DNA from: Mya arenaria
Lineage: Eukaryota; Mollusca; Bivalvia; Myida; Myidae
NCBI RefSeq assembly: GCF_026914265.1
Contig: NC_069136.1
Span: 11,526,356-11,590,355, forward strand
Length of the DNA stretch: 64,000 nucleotides
Direction: 5' to 3'
The notes under the pieces were generated by a model. That model saw nothing but the letters and a program-made list of their open reading frames with translations, was not told the DNA's origin and did not search any database. A program made the position numbers and the translations under genes. This document shows, in pieces, positions 1 through 11,562 of this stretch (position 1 is its first letter; each line of letters begins with the position of its first letter).

Positions 1-780
1 TTTTGCAAATGAATGTTGATACATTGCAAGCGTATTTTTGATGTTGTTTAATTCAGGTTTTGAATATGTTTTCCGGTTATATATGCCCGGTCCTCGACCT
101 GCCCCTTTCGGTCTCCCCAGTATCGTTATCGGTAGTTTTTACTAATGATTGTTACTAAGGGCTCTGTCTCTGTGGTCTATATGGGCGTGTTTATACCTTC
201 CTCCCTCACAATGGAATTGGGATTTGATGATTTTCGTCACAAATAGTACTGATTTTGACTTGATTTGTTATTGAGTTTAGTTTTTTTGTTCATTCCATGA
301 ACACAGTACTCTGATAAGCTATCATCAATAGTTCTACCCAGTAATTTTGAATTCTTAAAAGGAGTGTTTAAGCATAAATTGTTATACAGTTTTCAAAGAA
401 CCTGGTATTATTATCAGCACTGTTTTTCATGTCATGGTCATTGATAATGTTTAAAAATGTGTCATCAGTTCTGGATGCTTCAATGAAATATACCTTGACA
501 AGATAATTCACAATGATCTATTCATTTGTTTGTTGCGGATTCGTTCGAAACAAACACCAACAGTGCATCTTTGACAACAAAAATTTCATTTATCAATTTA
601 TTTTTTGTGGAGGATTCCTTCAGAAGAAACACCATAAGTGTGTCTTTGACAGCAAAATTGACATTGATTAACTCCTCTTTTTGTTTTGCAAACAATTGTT
701 TATACATTTGAAGGGTATTTTTGATCTCATTTAATTTAGGTTTTGTATGTGTTTTTCCTGTAATATACGCCCGGTTCTTG
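1..780. repeat. Repeated block, copy 1, left part
   Basis: This stretch matches 25377-26167 closely by eye and is the left part of copy 1 of a three-copy block. It contains degenerate units of about 75 bp built around a TTTGACAACAAAATTCACAT-like core, for example near 566 and 640. On the minus strand these read as a recurring KELINVNFVVKD-like peptide. No intact gene is seen. The block is broken at 780/781 by a LINE and resumes at 3784. Confidence 0.8.
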
Positions 781-783
781 AAC

Positions 784-806
784 CAAGTTCAAGTTCAAGT
801 TCAAGT
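784..806 (-). repeat. Microsatellite 3' tail of the LINE
   Basis: Three to four repeats of CAAGTT (ACTTGA/AACTTG on the element strand) lie exactly at the 3' junction of the LINE. Several LINE clades end in short tandem repeats that prime target-primed reverse transcription. Confidence 0.7.
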
Positions 807-1027
807 TTTTATTCGTCAAGGCATATACTATGCATGTGACATAACAAAACAATGAAACACATATTAATTAACATCAAATAAAACAGTGAACAAACATGTC
901 AAATACAAGAAAAAAAAAGAAGAAATTTTTCTAAACAACATCAGTGAAGATATGAAGTAATAAGGCACAATGGAATGGTATTGTAATTATCAATTGCTCT
1001 TTGGTTAATCGGTGTATGGAGAGTGAG

Positions 1028-3395
1028 TCATCTGAATTTCAGTAAGATGATTTTACAGAACAATGCCAACTTAATTAATTTAGGTTTATTGTTACAGTTC
1101 ATAAGTTCATCTAATTTAAAAGAGTTGGGGTGACGAATGTAATAAGGAACAATAAATTTTTTACGTATGATTGAAAAATGATTACATTCAAGTAAGTAGT
1201 GAAATTCATCACCAATAACATTCTTCGTACATAACTGACATAATCTTTGATTTCTCTCAATGTTCAAATGCCTGCCTTTTTCAATTGGCAAAGAATGGTT
1301 TGTGGTCCTAAACTTACAAAGTATTTTACAAAGGTTACTAGGTAACAAGTCAAGATAATCTTCAAAACAATGATTACTTTTAAACATTCTATATACAAGA
1401 CATTTGGAAGAGCTATCAACAGTACTAGACCAGTTTGATAAGAATTGGTCATACAGTCTACTTTTAACAATTGACTTAAAATTAACAGAACTAATGACTG
1501 TTTGACTTCTAAAATAATCAGACAAACCAAGTTCATTTAAGGTATTGTTAACGAAAGATAACCATGGAGAAACAATAACATTACTATTATGTAGTTTTAG
1601 AACCGTATTATATAGTAACTTAGATATTTTACAATCTTTTTCGTTCACTATCTTACTCCAATAACATAAAACTCTCCATTTAATTTGTAAAGCTATGGGT
1701 TTTACACCAAGTTCACCATACACCATGCAGTTAGGGGTGGAAGCCTTGAGATTGAGTATTAATTTGCAATATTTCAGCTGAAACTGTTCAATTATTTTGA
1801 TATTTTCAAAACCCCATACTTCGCAAGAGTATAACAAAATTGGAGCAATCATAGAATCAAACAAATGTAACTGAACTGAAATGGGAAGATTGAGTTTTCG
1901 GGACTTTTGAATAAGTGAGAACATAGCTCTTCTAGCTTGTTCAACTAATCTTTTCTTAGCTTTACAAAAACTGCCATTATAATTAAAAAGTATTCCCAGA
2001 TAAGAGAATTCATCAACACACTGTAGTATTTTATTGTTATAGAAAAATACTACATTATTTTTAACTTTTGATTTACTAAACAGAACAACTTTTGTTTTAT
2101 CCTCATTGACTTGCAAATCCCATAACGTACAGTAATCAAACATAGCATTTAAAGCATTTTGTAAGTCATGACTACTTTCAGCCAATAATACCGTGTCATC
2201 TGCATATAACAATATAAAAATTCTAAGATAAACTTCAACATCATCATCACTAAGGCATTCAAAAGTAACCTTAGACATAGTGGCCAATCCTTCAAACTTT
2301 GTAGACATAAATTGGGATAAATCATTCAAAAATATAGAGAACAAAATTGGAGACAAATTCTCACCCTGGCGTACTCCAGTATGACTACTAAAAAAGTTAG
2401 ACAATGTATTATTCACCGTAACACATGATTTTGCCTTAGCATACATATTACGAATGATTCTAATACATTTCCCATCAATATTATGTGCAAGAAGTTTTTG
2501 CCACAAATGAATGCGATTCACAGAATCGAAGGCCTTTTTATAGTCAACAAAAGCACAGTATAACTTTTTCCCTGTACCTAGGTAAAAGTCAATAAGTAAT
2601 TTTAGTGAGAAGATATGATCTACTGTGCTATACTTTTTACGAAACCCAGCTTGTTCTTCACAAAGTAAATTATGACTTTCTAAATAACAATTTAATCTTT
2701 CATTAATAATATTTGTAAATAACTTGCCAAAACAACTTAAAATAGTAAAACCTCTATAGTTATTTGGATCTTTAACATCTCCCTTATTCTTATATATAGG
2801 TAATATAACTCCGCGGCTCCAGACATCAGGAAAAATACCAGAATCCAAAATAACATTAAAAAGTTGACAAATAATAGATAAAATATCATCTCTGTCTGCA
2901 TGTTTTATAAACTCATTCAAAACATTATCAAACAAAGAAGGGCATTTGTTATTTTTCAACAGTCTAACAACTTTTTTTAATTCTTCAATGCTTATTACAG
3001 CATTTAAAAACTCATTGCTATATTCAACTGAAGTATCATCAAAGTCTTGGGATGCAACATCATTATCATCAACAACAGACTGGTTCAATTTGATAAAATG
3101 TTCATAAAATACCTGGCTAGAAATCTTTGAAACGGTATCTTTCCTATCACCAGAATACTTGTTTAGCAAATTCCAGAATGCTTTAGGATCATTAGAGCGT
3201 AGATTAATAAGTTTTTTACTTACATCATTATTAAACAATCTTACTTTCTTTTTAATTGTCTTTTTATAACATTTACTACTATTAACCATTGTATCATAAC
3301 TATCCACAGTTTTTATCCTTCTATAATAATTCTTATCATGTAAATATCTTTTCCTAGCAGTATCACAGTCAGCATCAAACCAAGGTTTCTTGGCA
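1028..3395 (-). CDS. LINE ORF2, reverse transcriptase part
   Basis: The annotated Met frame is 759 residues (1028-3307). The same frame stays open upstream to about 3395 and adds a linker containing KPWFDADC and a following Arg/Lys-rich stretch, typical of the segment after the endonuclease in LINE ORF2. The reverse transcriptase domain is clear: NYRGFTILSCFGKLF, EEQAGFRKKYST, AFVDYKKAFDSVNR, GVRQGENLSP and the catalytic LLYADDTVLL. Near the C-terminus a CQLC...H...C cluster forms the usual zinc-binding region. The ORF has no internal stop, which suggests a fairly young insertion, but the apurinic endonuclease domain is missing, so on its own this copy should not make a complete ORF2 protein. 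Confidence 0.9.
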
Positions 3396-3624
3396 TGAAA
3401 TTGCCAATTCTGATATTTTCCCTTTTCTGATACTGATCATTATTGTCAATTTTGTACACATTTACCAAAATGTTTGATTTAGCTTTTGTCAAATCAGACG
3501 ACTTCGCACACTCATCAATCATAGACTCCAATGTATCAAATCTTGAATCCAAAAGCAACCTCGTGGCTTGGGCAATCTGGTCAAGATCTTCCTTTGATAA
3601 TTTTGAACCTTTTCGGGAGCTCAT
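3396..3624 (-). pseudogene. LINE ORF1 N-terminal remnant fused to ORF2
   Basis: The frame starts with MSSRKGSKLSKEDLDQ and reaches QKRENIRIGNF, which resembles the 'RRNNIRI' stretch of L1-type ORF1 RNA-binding proteins. Sequence from about 3395 downwards then belongs to the ORF2 linker in another frame. The rest of ORF1 and the ORF2 endonuclease are absent, so a single internal deletion of roughly 2-3 kb (judged from usual LINE sizes) joined the two ORFs. The fused frame stops at 3313. Confidence 0.65.
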
Positions 3625-5950
3625 GATAGTTTAAATATGCTTATACAATGGAGAAAAGTTTATACTTCATACTGCATATAATCACAAATAGTTATTTCAA
3701 ACAGAAAGTTAACAATATTCAAGTTTTTGACGTCCACGTTTTTCAAACAATATCGGCCATGTTGTCACCGGAAGTCTAAAAAGCGCTACTGTCAGTCTCT
3801 ACAGTATTTGACGTGGCAACAAGTGGATGTCACGGGTTTATCTAAGCCCTATCTCTGTGGTCGTTATGGACATAATTGAAAATATTCCCTTATAATGGAA
3901 TTAGGAATTGATGATTTTCTTCACAAATATTGATGATTTTGACTCGATTTGTAATTGATTTGCAGTTCCTTTGTTCATTGCATGAACACAGTACTGATAA
4001 TCTTTCGGCTAGAGATCTACCTAGTATTTCTTGATTCTTGCAAAGAACTTTTACAGTTGAGTAATTGCGTTGGAGAGGAACATGGACAGTGTGCCTTTGT
4101 CCATATCACTCTTTTGGCAGGCAAGACCTTTGTCTTCGACAACAAAGTTAACATTGATCAATTCATCAAGAGATGGGTTTATGATCTTTCCATTTTTGCA
4201 GATTCTTGCAAAAGGATTTTTTAAGCATAAATTGTTTTACAGTTTTCAAAGAAACTGATATATCATCAGCGCTGTTTCTCACATGGTCATTGACAATGTT
4301 GACTAATGTGTTAACAGTTGTGGATGCTTCGAAATAAACACCAACAGTGTGTCTTTGACAACTAAAATCACATTGATCAATTCTTTTTTTGTTTTGCAAA
4401 CGAATGCTTATACATTGTGAGCGTATTTTTGATGTCATTGAGTTCAGGATTTGTATATGTTTCCCTGTTATATTTGCCTGGTCCTTTAATCGCTACCGTT
4501 GGGCTCCCCAGTATCAGTATCAGACGTGGCAACAAGTGGTTGTTACTAAATGCTCAATTTTAAGTAGAAGCATTTATTACAGCACCTGCGTCGCACAACT
4601 ATCCATTATATTCAACTATCCAAAAAACATGCGTACCACATAAGTTTGTATAATATGTATCAAATCGTTGTATTTAACGAGTGTGTTATAGACAAAAAAA
4701 TTCTCATAAACCACTCCACTATAAAACAACGAATAATTCATTGCTGCAAAATTATAATAAATATAACAAAAGTATCTGTTTGAAACATTATCAATTTGAG
4801 TGAAGTGTAATTTGAGTGAAGTGTGTATAACTTTTTAAGCATCCTGCCGCACGCTCGCTCGCCCCGACTGTTTCCTCTTTCCATCCTTGCCCCTATGATT
4901 ATGAATTGTTGCAAAATGTAATAACCTCACCAAGTTCGGCTTTATCAGGTCTATATTACCCAGCCTGCACAAATTTAAAAGGTCCACATGCAATTTATCA
5001 CCCTGCCGACCTAAATCATACTTTTTTAACGTAACTATTTGCAAACCATCAATTTCACCTAAATCAGGGTTCTCAACATCCCGATAAGATAGTTAATTGT
5101 CTAACTCCAGGTAAAGTAAGTGTATAACAAGGCGCCGCACAACAGAATGACTTCTTCCAGGCTTGGTGTGCCTTATCTATTTCGGCTATTACTTGTGAAA
5201 GTCTTGTAGTCTGAAACATGTGGAGTGATGGGTGCTGTGCCCAGAGAAGCTCTCATCTCGTCATTTGAATTTGGCTGTCAGTTAGAAGCTCGATCCTGTC
5301 TGTTAGATAGGTAGAATAATGTGCGAGAACCTGTAATCTATGTCTTCTTGGGTATGCCCAACTATCAGGAAAACAATCTTCTTATCTTTCATTATTTCAC
5401 AATGTTCAAGTAATCACAGACACATTGTTAAGACTGATTTGTTTGTTTTATTATAATGATTTTTCTTTAACATGCTATTACTAAGGTTTCATACAACTAA
5501 TATTGACACTAAGAAAAGGATCATACTTTGAACGGAATAATAAAGATACATGTTATTATAATAATGATACAAATAGATGGGATATGTATAAAATTTGTCC
5601 CTATTAAAAACATTTCTAACGCATTGATAGAGGCATATTATGAAAAACATGGCCTTAAATGGTTTAAACCATTTCACCCGGTAATTCTATATCAATTTAA
5701 TACATTTGGTATTGTTGTAAAAACAACCAGCCTCCAGAAAATGTTTTTGGATTTTAATTACTAATGTCATAGATTATGCTAATATTTGTCCTAAAATTAT
5801 TGTTGAAAATTGTGTAATATCGCACAGAGGTATGAAAAAACACAGTCCTATAGGGAATTAATATGGTGGTGCAGTGCAAGGCACCCAGTGCTCCACTCTT
5901 TAATAAGTACCAAGAAAACTGTACAAAGCTATTTTTCTGAGAACTAAACA

Positions 5951-6130
5951 TTGTTGGTACAGCAATGGTGGTACCAATTGATCTTGCAGTGTTTGTTTTC
6001 ACATTTCATCATATTGTCTATATACATTTGGCATTTTACAGGAACAATACAATTTAGATTTGCTTGTTTTGATTCTTGTTGAGGCATTTCACTTCTTTGA
6101 CTAAAGCCACTTGATTCTGGTCAATTTCAA
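5951..6130 (-). pseudogene. PHD-like finger remnant, copy 1
   Basis: Minus-strand reading gives a C-x5-C, then KCENKHCKINWYHHCC, like the second half of a PHD finger (C-x4-C-x5-H-x2-C with the conserved Trp). The same peptide is readable in copies 2 and 3. It is not an independent gene; it is best taken as an exon remnant of the decayed element that forms the block. Confidence 0.4.
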
Positions 6131-6559
6131 TCAATAGGTAAATAACATTTCAGCATATTGTAAAATTTAAAAGTATGGTCATTCAAACAACTTGAAAATG
6201 AACCAGACATAATTTGATTTTTATATTAATGACTTAAAATATGAATGATTGTTAATCGATGCCACTTAATAATGTAAAACTTCAGAAATAATTTCTTATC
6301 AAATCTGAACATGATATAAACTATATAATATCATACATACAATATTACCTATTCAAGGTATAACTTGCATTCAAGATTGTTTGAAACTTGCTAACTAGGT
6401 CTGTTTTTGATTCATCTGTGATTTTAAATGAAATAAACAGTACACTCTTTAATATGCACCTCAATTGACATGGCGTGTCTTGTCAATCAAACCAACCACT
6501 TGATAACCGATTGACCAATCGGCCTCAGGATACGACAGTAGCGTGGTTTTCTTATTTAT

Positions 6560-6853
6560 TCATTCCCCAAAACATTGCAAAATATTGAACACATTTTTGA
6601 GAATTTTTCTTCCATTGTACTTCTGTAAGGGTAGATTCGAATGATATTTGTTTTCTGACAGGTGTATGTCACAAAGTAACATAATTTCGCAAAAGCTGTC
6701 CCTGTACTTAATGATACCAATACTGGCGCTTTTCTTTAAGGAAATGTCTTCGCCGTCCATTTCTAGACATAAATCTCTGTTACATGCCAGGGCTTGCTGG
6801 ATTGGTAAGTTTCTTGGATGCTCCATTTCCCTTTTGGGCTGGCTCCAATACAA
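6560..6853 (-). pseudogene. Exon-like fragment of unknown protein, copy 1
   Basis: A 97-codon minus-strand frame begins MYWSQPKREMEHPRN and contains LEMDGEDISLKKSASIGIIKYRDSF. Copy 3 carries the same frame at 28866-29154 but with a small indel that shifts the end. I do not recognise the family. Its position downstream of the transposase core in copy 3 suggests a C-terminal exon of that element. Confidence 0.4.
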
Positions 6854-6906
6854 CGAAACTTAAATTCGGTGTTAATATGAATCCACAGTCATGTACATGT
6901 TTTTTT

Positions 6907-7440
6907 AGCTCACCTGTCACTTTGTGACAAGGTGAGCTTTTGTGAACGCCTTTTGTCCGGTGTCCGTCGTGCGTCAACAATTTACTTTAAAGACATCTCC
7001 TCATTAACCGCTGGGCCAATAATAATAAAACTTCATAGGGATGTTCCTTGGGTGGTCTTCTATCAAAGTTGTTCAAAGAATTCAATTCCATGCAGAACTC
7101 TGGTTGCCATGGCAACCAAAAGGAAAAACTTGAAAAATCTTCTTCCAAACCACAAGGCTTAGGCCGTTGATATATGGTAGGTAGGATCACCAAATGGTCC
7201 TCTACCAAGATTGTTCAAATTATGGCCCTTGGGTCAAAATTGGCCCCGCCCCGGGGGGGGGGGGTCATGGGTTTTCTCTATATGTTTATAGTGAAAACTT
7301 CAAAAATCTTCTCCTCTGAACTTACTTGGCCTAGAGCTTAGATATTTGGCATGGTTCATCGTCTAGTGGACCTCTACAAAGATTGTTCAAATTATGGCCC
7401 TGGGTTCAAAATTGGCCCCGCCCCGGGGGGTCATGGGTAT
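6907..7440. mobile_element. AGCTCACC hairpin-headed interspersed repeat
   Basis: Begins with a stem formed by AGCTCACC (6907-6914) and GGTGAGCT (6931-6938), followed by TTTTGTGAACGCC and GTCCGTCGTGCGTC. Further on it has two copies of a unit containing TTGTTCAAATTATGGCCCT and GGCCCCGCCCCGGGG (about 7210-7260 and 7385-7440). I recognise this arrangement as a repeat very common in bivalve genomes. No coding capacity is seen. Confidence 0.6.
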
Positions 7441-7625
7441 TATCTATATGGCTCACTATTTGGTAATGATCAATTTTGAATAACGAGATCACTAGAAAAA
7501 AATATGTTCAATAATGTCATTTTATCTATTCCACATGATTAATTGATATGGAAGCCCCTAGAAACAAGTTTTAAAAAGATAATTAATTGATTTGTGTTAC
7601 CATGGTAACAAGTTAAATTTCGTTG

Positions 7626-8071
7626 TGTGATGGACGTTATATGGACAGGAAAATCTATTTTTTTTTGTTCCTGCTAGAATGAATATGCAATGAAACAAGA
7701 GTTATTAGACAGTTTAAATTTAGAAGAATAATATTTCTATGTTATATGATACTTGAAAGTAAAATTATTTTAATAAAACTTTCCATAATCGATACATACA
7801 CAAGGACATGAACAACGACCAAGTTTGACATTCATTTGTTTGTCTTTTTTCTAACTGTGAATTATATTATTAGTCGTTAAAGTGTTTTCAAACAATACAA
7901 TATGTGTAATTAATTGTCTTAATGTATTGAACAAATAAATTCTTTGCCTGATTACAGTTTAACAGTATTGAATTCAAAATTCTGTGATGGACGTTATGTT
8001 GGACGGAAATCTGTGATGGACGTTAATTTGGACGAAAAAATTGATGATGGGACGTTTAGATGGACAGGAAA
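7626..8071 (+). repeat. Subterminal-type motif repeats of element B
   Basis: The motif GTGATGGACGTTAT followed by TGGACAGGAAA occurs at 7626-7650 and again as three nearly head-to-tail copies at 7983-8071 (spacing about 29 bp). It resembles the GTGACGGACGTTA inner end of the element A terminal repeat but with a different 3' half. Clustered motifs near transposon ends are often transposase-binding sites; that role is inferred here. Confidence 0.5.
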
Positions 8072-9421
8072 TGAAATCGATTAAGTCTTGCAATGCCGTA
8101 ATGAGTTCTTATTCTTTGTTTCCAACTACTTAAATTTGACAATGTCAATTGTCATTGTCAATTGTATCAACTTTGTGAAAGTCCTTCGTTTAATAAAGGT
8201 GACTTAATAAAGGTGACTAAGAAACAACAATATAAATTTGTATTTAATAGTGAAAATCATAACTGCTGTCTGCCAATAAACAATATTTACAGGTAATTAA
8301 TGATGATTTTAACTCGTACAACTGCTTTTGTATTATTAATTACCAAAACATACAGATTAAAACTAATGAAACTTCGGCATGCAGTGAAAGAATGTATTTT
8401 AGTAAATTAGAAATTACCTAATGGCTCAACAACGACATTCTAGCGTGTTGTCGATCATGTCTTGAAGATCACGGTAAAGCGAGGCATCTAGCAGTATTTG
8501 ATCGCTAAGCCTTTTCTGTGTGTGTTTAATCTATGCATGAAGAGGTTACATAAAGGACACTGTTACATTCATTACTTTGAGAAAGGTTTTCCTCAACCAT
8601 TTGCGTCTGCAATAATCATCTTTCTGTGCATGTACCTGCTTTTTTCACTCACATTGCTGTTTGTTGCCTCTGCTAATCATGTGTTAGAACGCTATATATT
8701 CACAATAACCGTGTCTGCTTATTGTTGTAACTGTTCTACTAGATCCTATAGCAGTATGTTGTGAACTTTGCTTTATGTATTCACCTTTTGACTATTAACA
8801 CCCCTCTGTAGCATGCTCACTTGCTTGTAACATAGCTAGAAGGGTGGTGGTTTAGCACATAGCCGTATTAGTCATTAACCAGGCAACCATAGTGCCAAGT
8901 GGACCTGGAGGTTCAAGTGAGAAGCAGACGAAGCCCACTTTTGTTCCATTATGTATACTCTAGAACCTTTCCCTGTAGTTGTCAACTAGACCTTATATCC
9001 TGTTACAACTTTGGCTTTCTCTATTAAGTTACAGATTTACTCATTGTTATTATTAGGAAGTAACCATGTATCACTTGCTTTTGTAGTTGTTATGTATCTG
9101 TACAACATGCCTATTCCACTTTGTAAATGCCAACAATGGTTCAACTTATATATGTCCCTTGGCTTGAATTTGGAGAAAAGCAAAAAAGTTCAAGGTCACA
9201 TTGAAATTGCATTGTTAGTAAAGCTGTCTTTTTAGAAATATCTTTTATGGCTAATAATATGCCTAATTTAAACAAACTTTGTCTTGACATGACCTTAAAC
9301 TTCTTTAAAATTGCATAAACAATTCAAAATGAAGTGAAATCATTTATTAGCATTTATTCCTTGATAACTCAATTCATAACAGAAGACTCTGGAATCAATT
9401 CAATGCCGGAACTTCCTCTGC

Positions 9422-11562
9422 TCACATGTCTGAAAGGAAAATATAAGCAAATGAACATGTGTATTATACATACAATAGAAACTGCAAAAGTATAACAATC
9501 CAGAAATCCAAGCTTAGCCCAATGACAATCAATGACTAGCATAGAAATTTATTGACATTGCCATACCTGAAAATTTATATAGCAGCCTTGTTCCGCACAT
9601 GACTATGTCAGGAGGATCCTGTTTTCTCTGAACATCAGATTCCAGAACAGTGTGTTTGACATCATTCAGAGTCCAGCTATTCTTCGTTTTTTTGAAGAAT
9701 TGTACCCATGGCCATGCATCAACCTTTAAATAATAAATGAATTAAAAAAATAAAATTTAAAGTAATATAGCAAGAGCTATGAATTTTCTGACATTCTAAG
9801 GACCATAACTCTCAAAAGGCTTTACAGAGTTATCCTCCTTGGTCAGAATCCAGCCCCTGCAATGGTGAACAGATGTATGTAAAGTTATATTAAAAAAGCA
9901 CAACAGATGTTCAAGTTAAAAGTGTTTGCACGACAACTACAATACAGATGAAGACAGCGTCAGACAGTACTTAATATTCTGTTGCTTAAAAAAATAATCT
10001 AATAATATGTCATGAAGCTGCTTGAATAAAGAAATTTTAATAAAATGCTTTTAAAATGTAAAATGTCACCATTTTACCTGTCCTTTTTAAAGCAAAGTCA
10101 CTGTTGACTGCTTCAATAAGATTAGAAAGTTTTAACTTTATTTAACAGAATTGCATTCAAATATCAATGCAACAGGAAATGAACAAGAAACGACAAAAGT
10201 TCAAGAAAGAAAACAATAATTAATACAGAACAAGGCCCATATTCACTATTTAACATTGAAGAGTCTAAAATTGAGACTCAATACTCAGTCCTCAAAAGTT
10301 ACTTTTCATTTGAACTTGAATAGCAACTTTTGAGGCCGGAGTCGGAGTCTTGAGTATCAATTTTAGGCTCAGCAACCTTAGTGAATATGCCCACCAATAA
10401 AATAAATCAAAGTTTGCTTCAACATGAAGTAAAAAATTGCTCTCAAACTACACTTACAACTGCTGGCAATAACGAAGTCCCATGACGGACAATTATGAAG
10501 TCTCCTGGCCGATACCTAACATTTATTTATTATAATTTCCTAATAAAATGAATTGAACCCACATGGTGTATGTCACTCTGTGCTCTATAGTAAATGATAT
10601 AAATTGCATCACTTAGGATTAATGGTTAGTTTGCGTATAAGAGTAACTATTTTTCTTATCAATATTGACTGGAGTATGGAATTAGAAACTGTATACTTAC
10701 ATCACATCATCATGCAAGCCTGCAGACACGTCAACTTCGGAGTCGGACAATTGTTCACTCGGGAGATTACCGTCATCAGAGGGATCGGATGGATCGGCAT
10801 CGGCGTCAGACGCAGGATCCTCGGGCATCAAAGGGAGGAACATGTCAGTACATGTATCTGAAGGACAATATTATATATATCAAAAATGCCACAGACAATA
10901 TGAATACATGCAAATTGCTTCATTTAAGTACTTTTACCAGACATCACCATAGCCTCAATGTGAACTCACCTTCAGAGGACTGCATTTTCTGCCCGTTAGC
11001 ACCTAGTTTCCACCCCACATGCTCACTCGGGAGATAATCGTCATCAGAGGGGTCAGATGGATCGGCATCGGAGTCAGACACAGGATCCTCGGGCATCAAC
11101 GGGAGGAACCTGTCAGTATCTCAAGGACAATATTATATATATCAAAAATGCCATCAATTGACAAGGTGAAAACATGCAAATTGCTTCATCAAAGTACTTT
11201 TATCAGACATCAACAGAGACTCAAATGTGAACTCACCTTCAGAGGACTGCATTTTCTGCCCGTTAGCACCTAGTTTCCACCCCACATGCTCACTCGGGAG
11301 ATAATCGTCATCAGAGGGGTCGGATGGATCGGCATCGGCGTCAGACACAGGATCCTCGGGTATCAACGGGAGGAACCTGTCAGTATCTGAAGGACAATAT
11401 TATATATATCAAAAATGCCATTGACAAGGTGAAAACATGCAAATTGCTTCATTAAAGTACTTTTACCAGACATCAAAAGAGACTCAAATGTGAACTCACC
11501 TTCAGAGGACTGCATTTTCTGCCCGTTAGCACCTAGTTTCCCCCCCACATGCTCACTCGGGA
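9422..11562 (-). pseudogene. Element B gene, C-terminal exons only
   Basis: Minus-strand exons with GT-AG borders: a partial exon at 11501-11562, then 11237-11386 and its diverged copy at about 10973-11123, then 10701-10857, 10458-10515, 9567-9723, and a last exon ending in a stop at 9422-9424. Phases agree where checked (157 bp ending with two bases, then 58 bp starting with one). The repeated exon encodes LIPEDPVSDADADPSDPSDD then YLPSEHVGWKLG, strongly acidic. The last exons encode YRPGDFIIVRHG...LPAV and WVQFFKKTKNSWTLND...GTRLLYKF, matching the element A C-terminus. Function is unknown; the acidic part looks like an unstructured linker or protein-interaction region. Confidence 0.6.
10972..11562 (-). 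repeat. Tandem exon duplication, about 264-bp unit
   Basis: The landmark CAGAGGACTGCATTTTCTGC recurs at about 10975, 11241 and 11505, so an acidic exon with flanking intron has been tandemly copied; a diverged further exon lies at 10701-10857. The complete exon (11237-11386) is 150 bp, a multiple of three and phase-symmetric, so added copies keep the reading frame. Confidence 0.75.

Larger units (their letters stand above)
781..3783 (-). mobile_element. LINE (non-LTR) retrotransposon, internally deleted
   Basis: This is an insertion of about 3.0 kb with a defined empty site. In copy 3 of the host block, sequence ending CGGTTCTTG (26167) runs straight into the CGCTACTGTCAG sequence near 26171; here those two parts are 3.0 kb apart. 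On the minus strand the element has a 5' leader (about 3783-3625), the start of an ORF1-like protein, then an ORF2 lacking its endonuclease, and a 3' end made of ACTTGA repeats instead of poly(A). No clear target-site duplication longer than a few bases is visible. The microsatellite tail and C-terminal CCHC-type cluster fit invertebrate CR1/L2/Rex-like LINEs, but the clade is not certain. Confidence 0.85.
3784..6903. repeat. Repeated block, copy 1, right part
   Basis: Closely matches 26171-29204 by eye, with scattered substitutions and small indels; a 43-bp segment near 6097 is missing compared with copy 3. From about 4171 to 6060 it also matches copy 2 (11562-13569). Minus-strand remnants of coding exons occur at about 5951-6070 (PHD-like cysteine cluster) and 6560-6853. 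No intact gene is present. Confidence 0.85.
7600..11562 (-). mobile_element. Element B: truncated sister of element A
   Basis: Assigned to a DNA-transposon-like element by three links to element A. First, 8740-8880 resembles 14440-14620, sharing a stretch around CATGCTCACTTGCTTGTA and AGGGTGGTGGTTT. Second, the C-terminal exons at 9567-9723 and 10458-10515 are homologous to A exons 15129-15305 and 15752-15809. Third, short subterminal-type repeats with a GATGGACGTTA core lie at its left (7626-8071). The right side is cut at 11562, inside an exon, where copy 2 of the repeated block begins, so the transposase core and one end are missing. I could not place its left terminus precisely. Confidence 0.6.
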
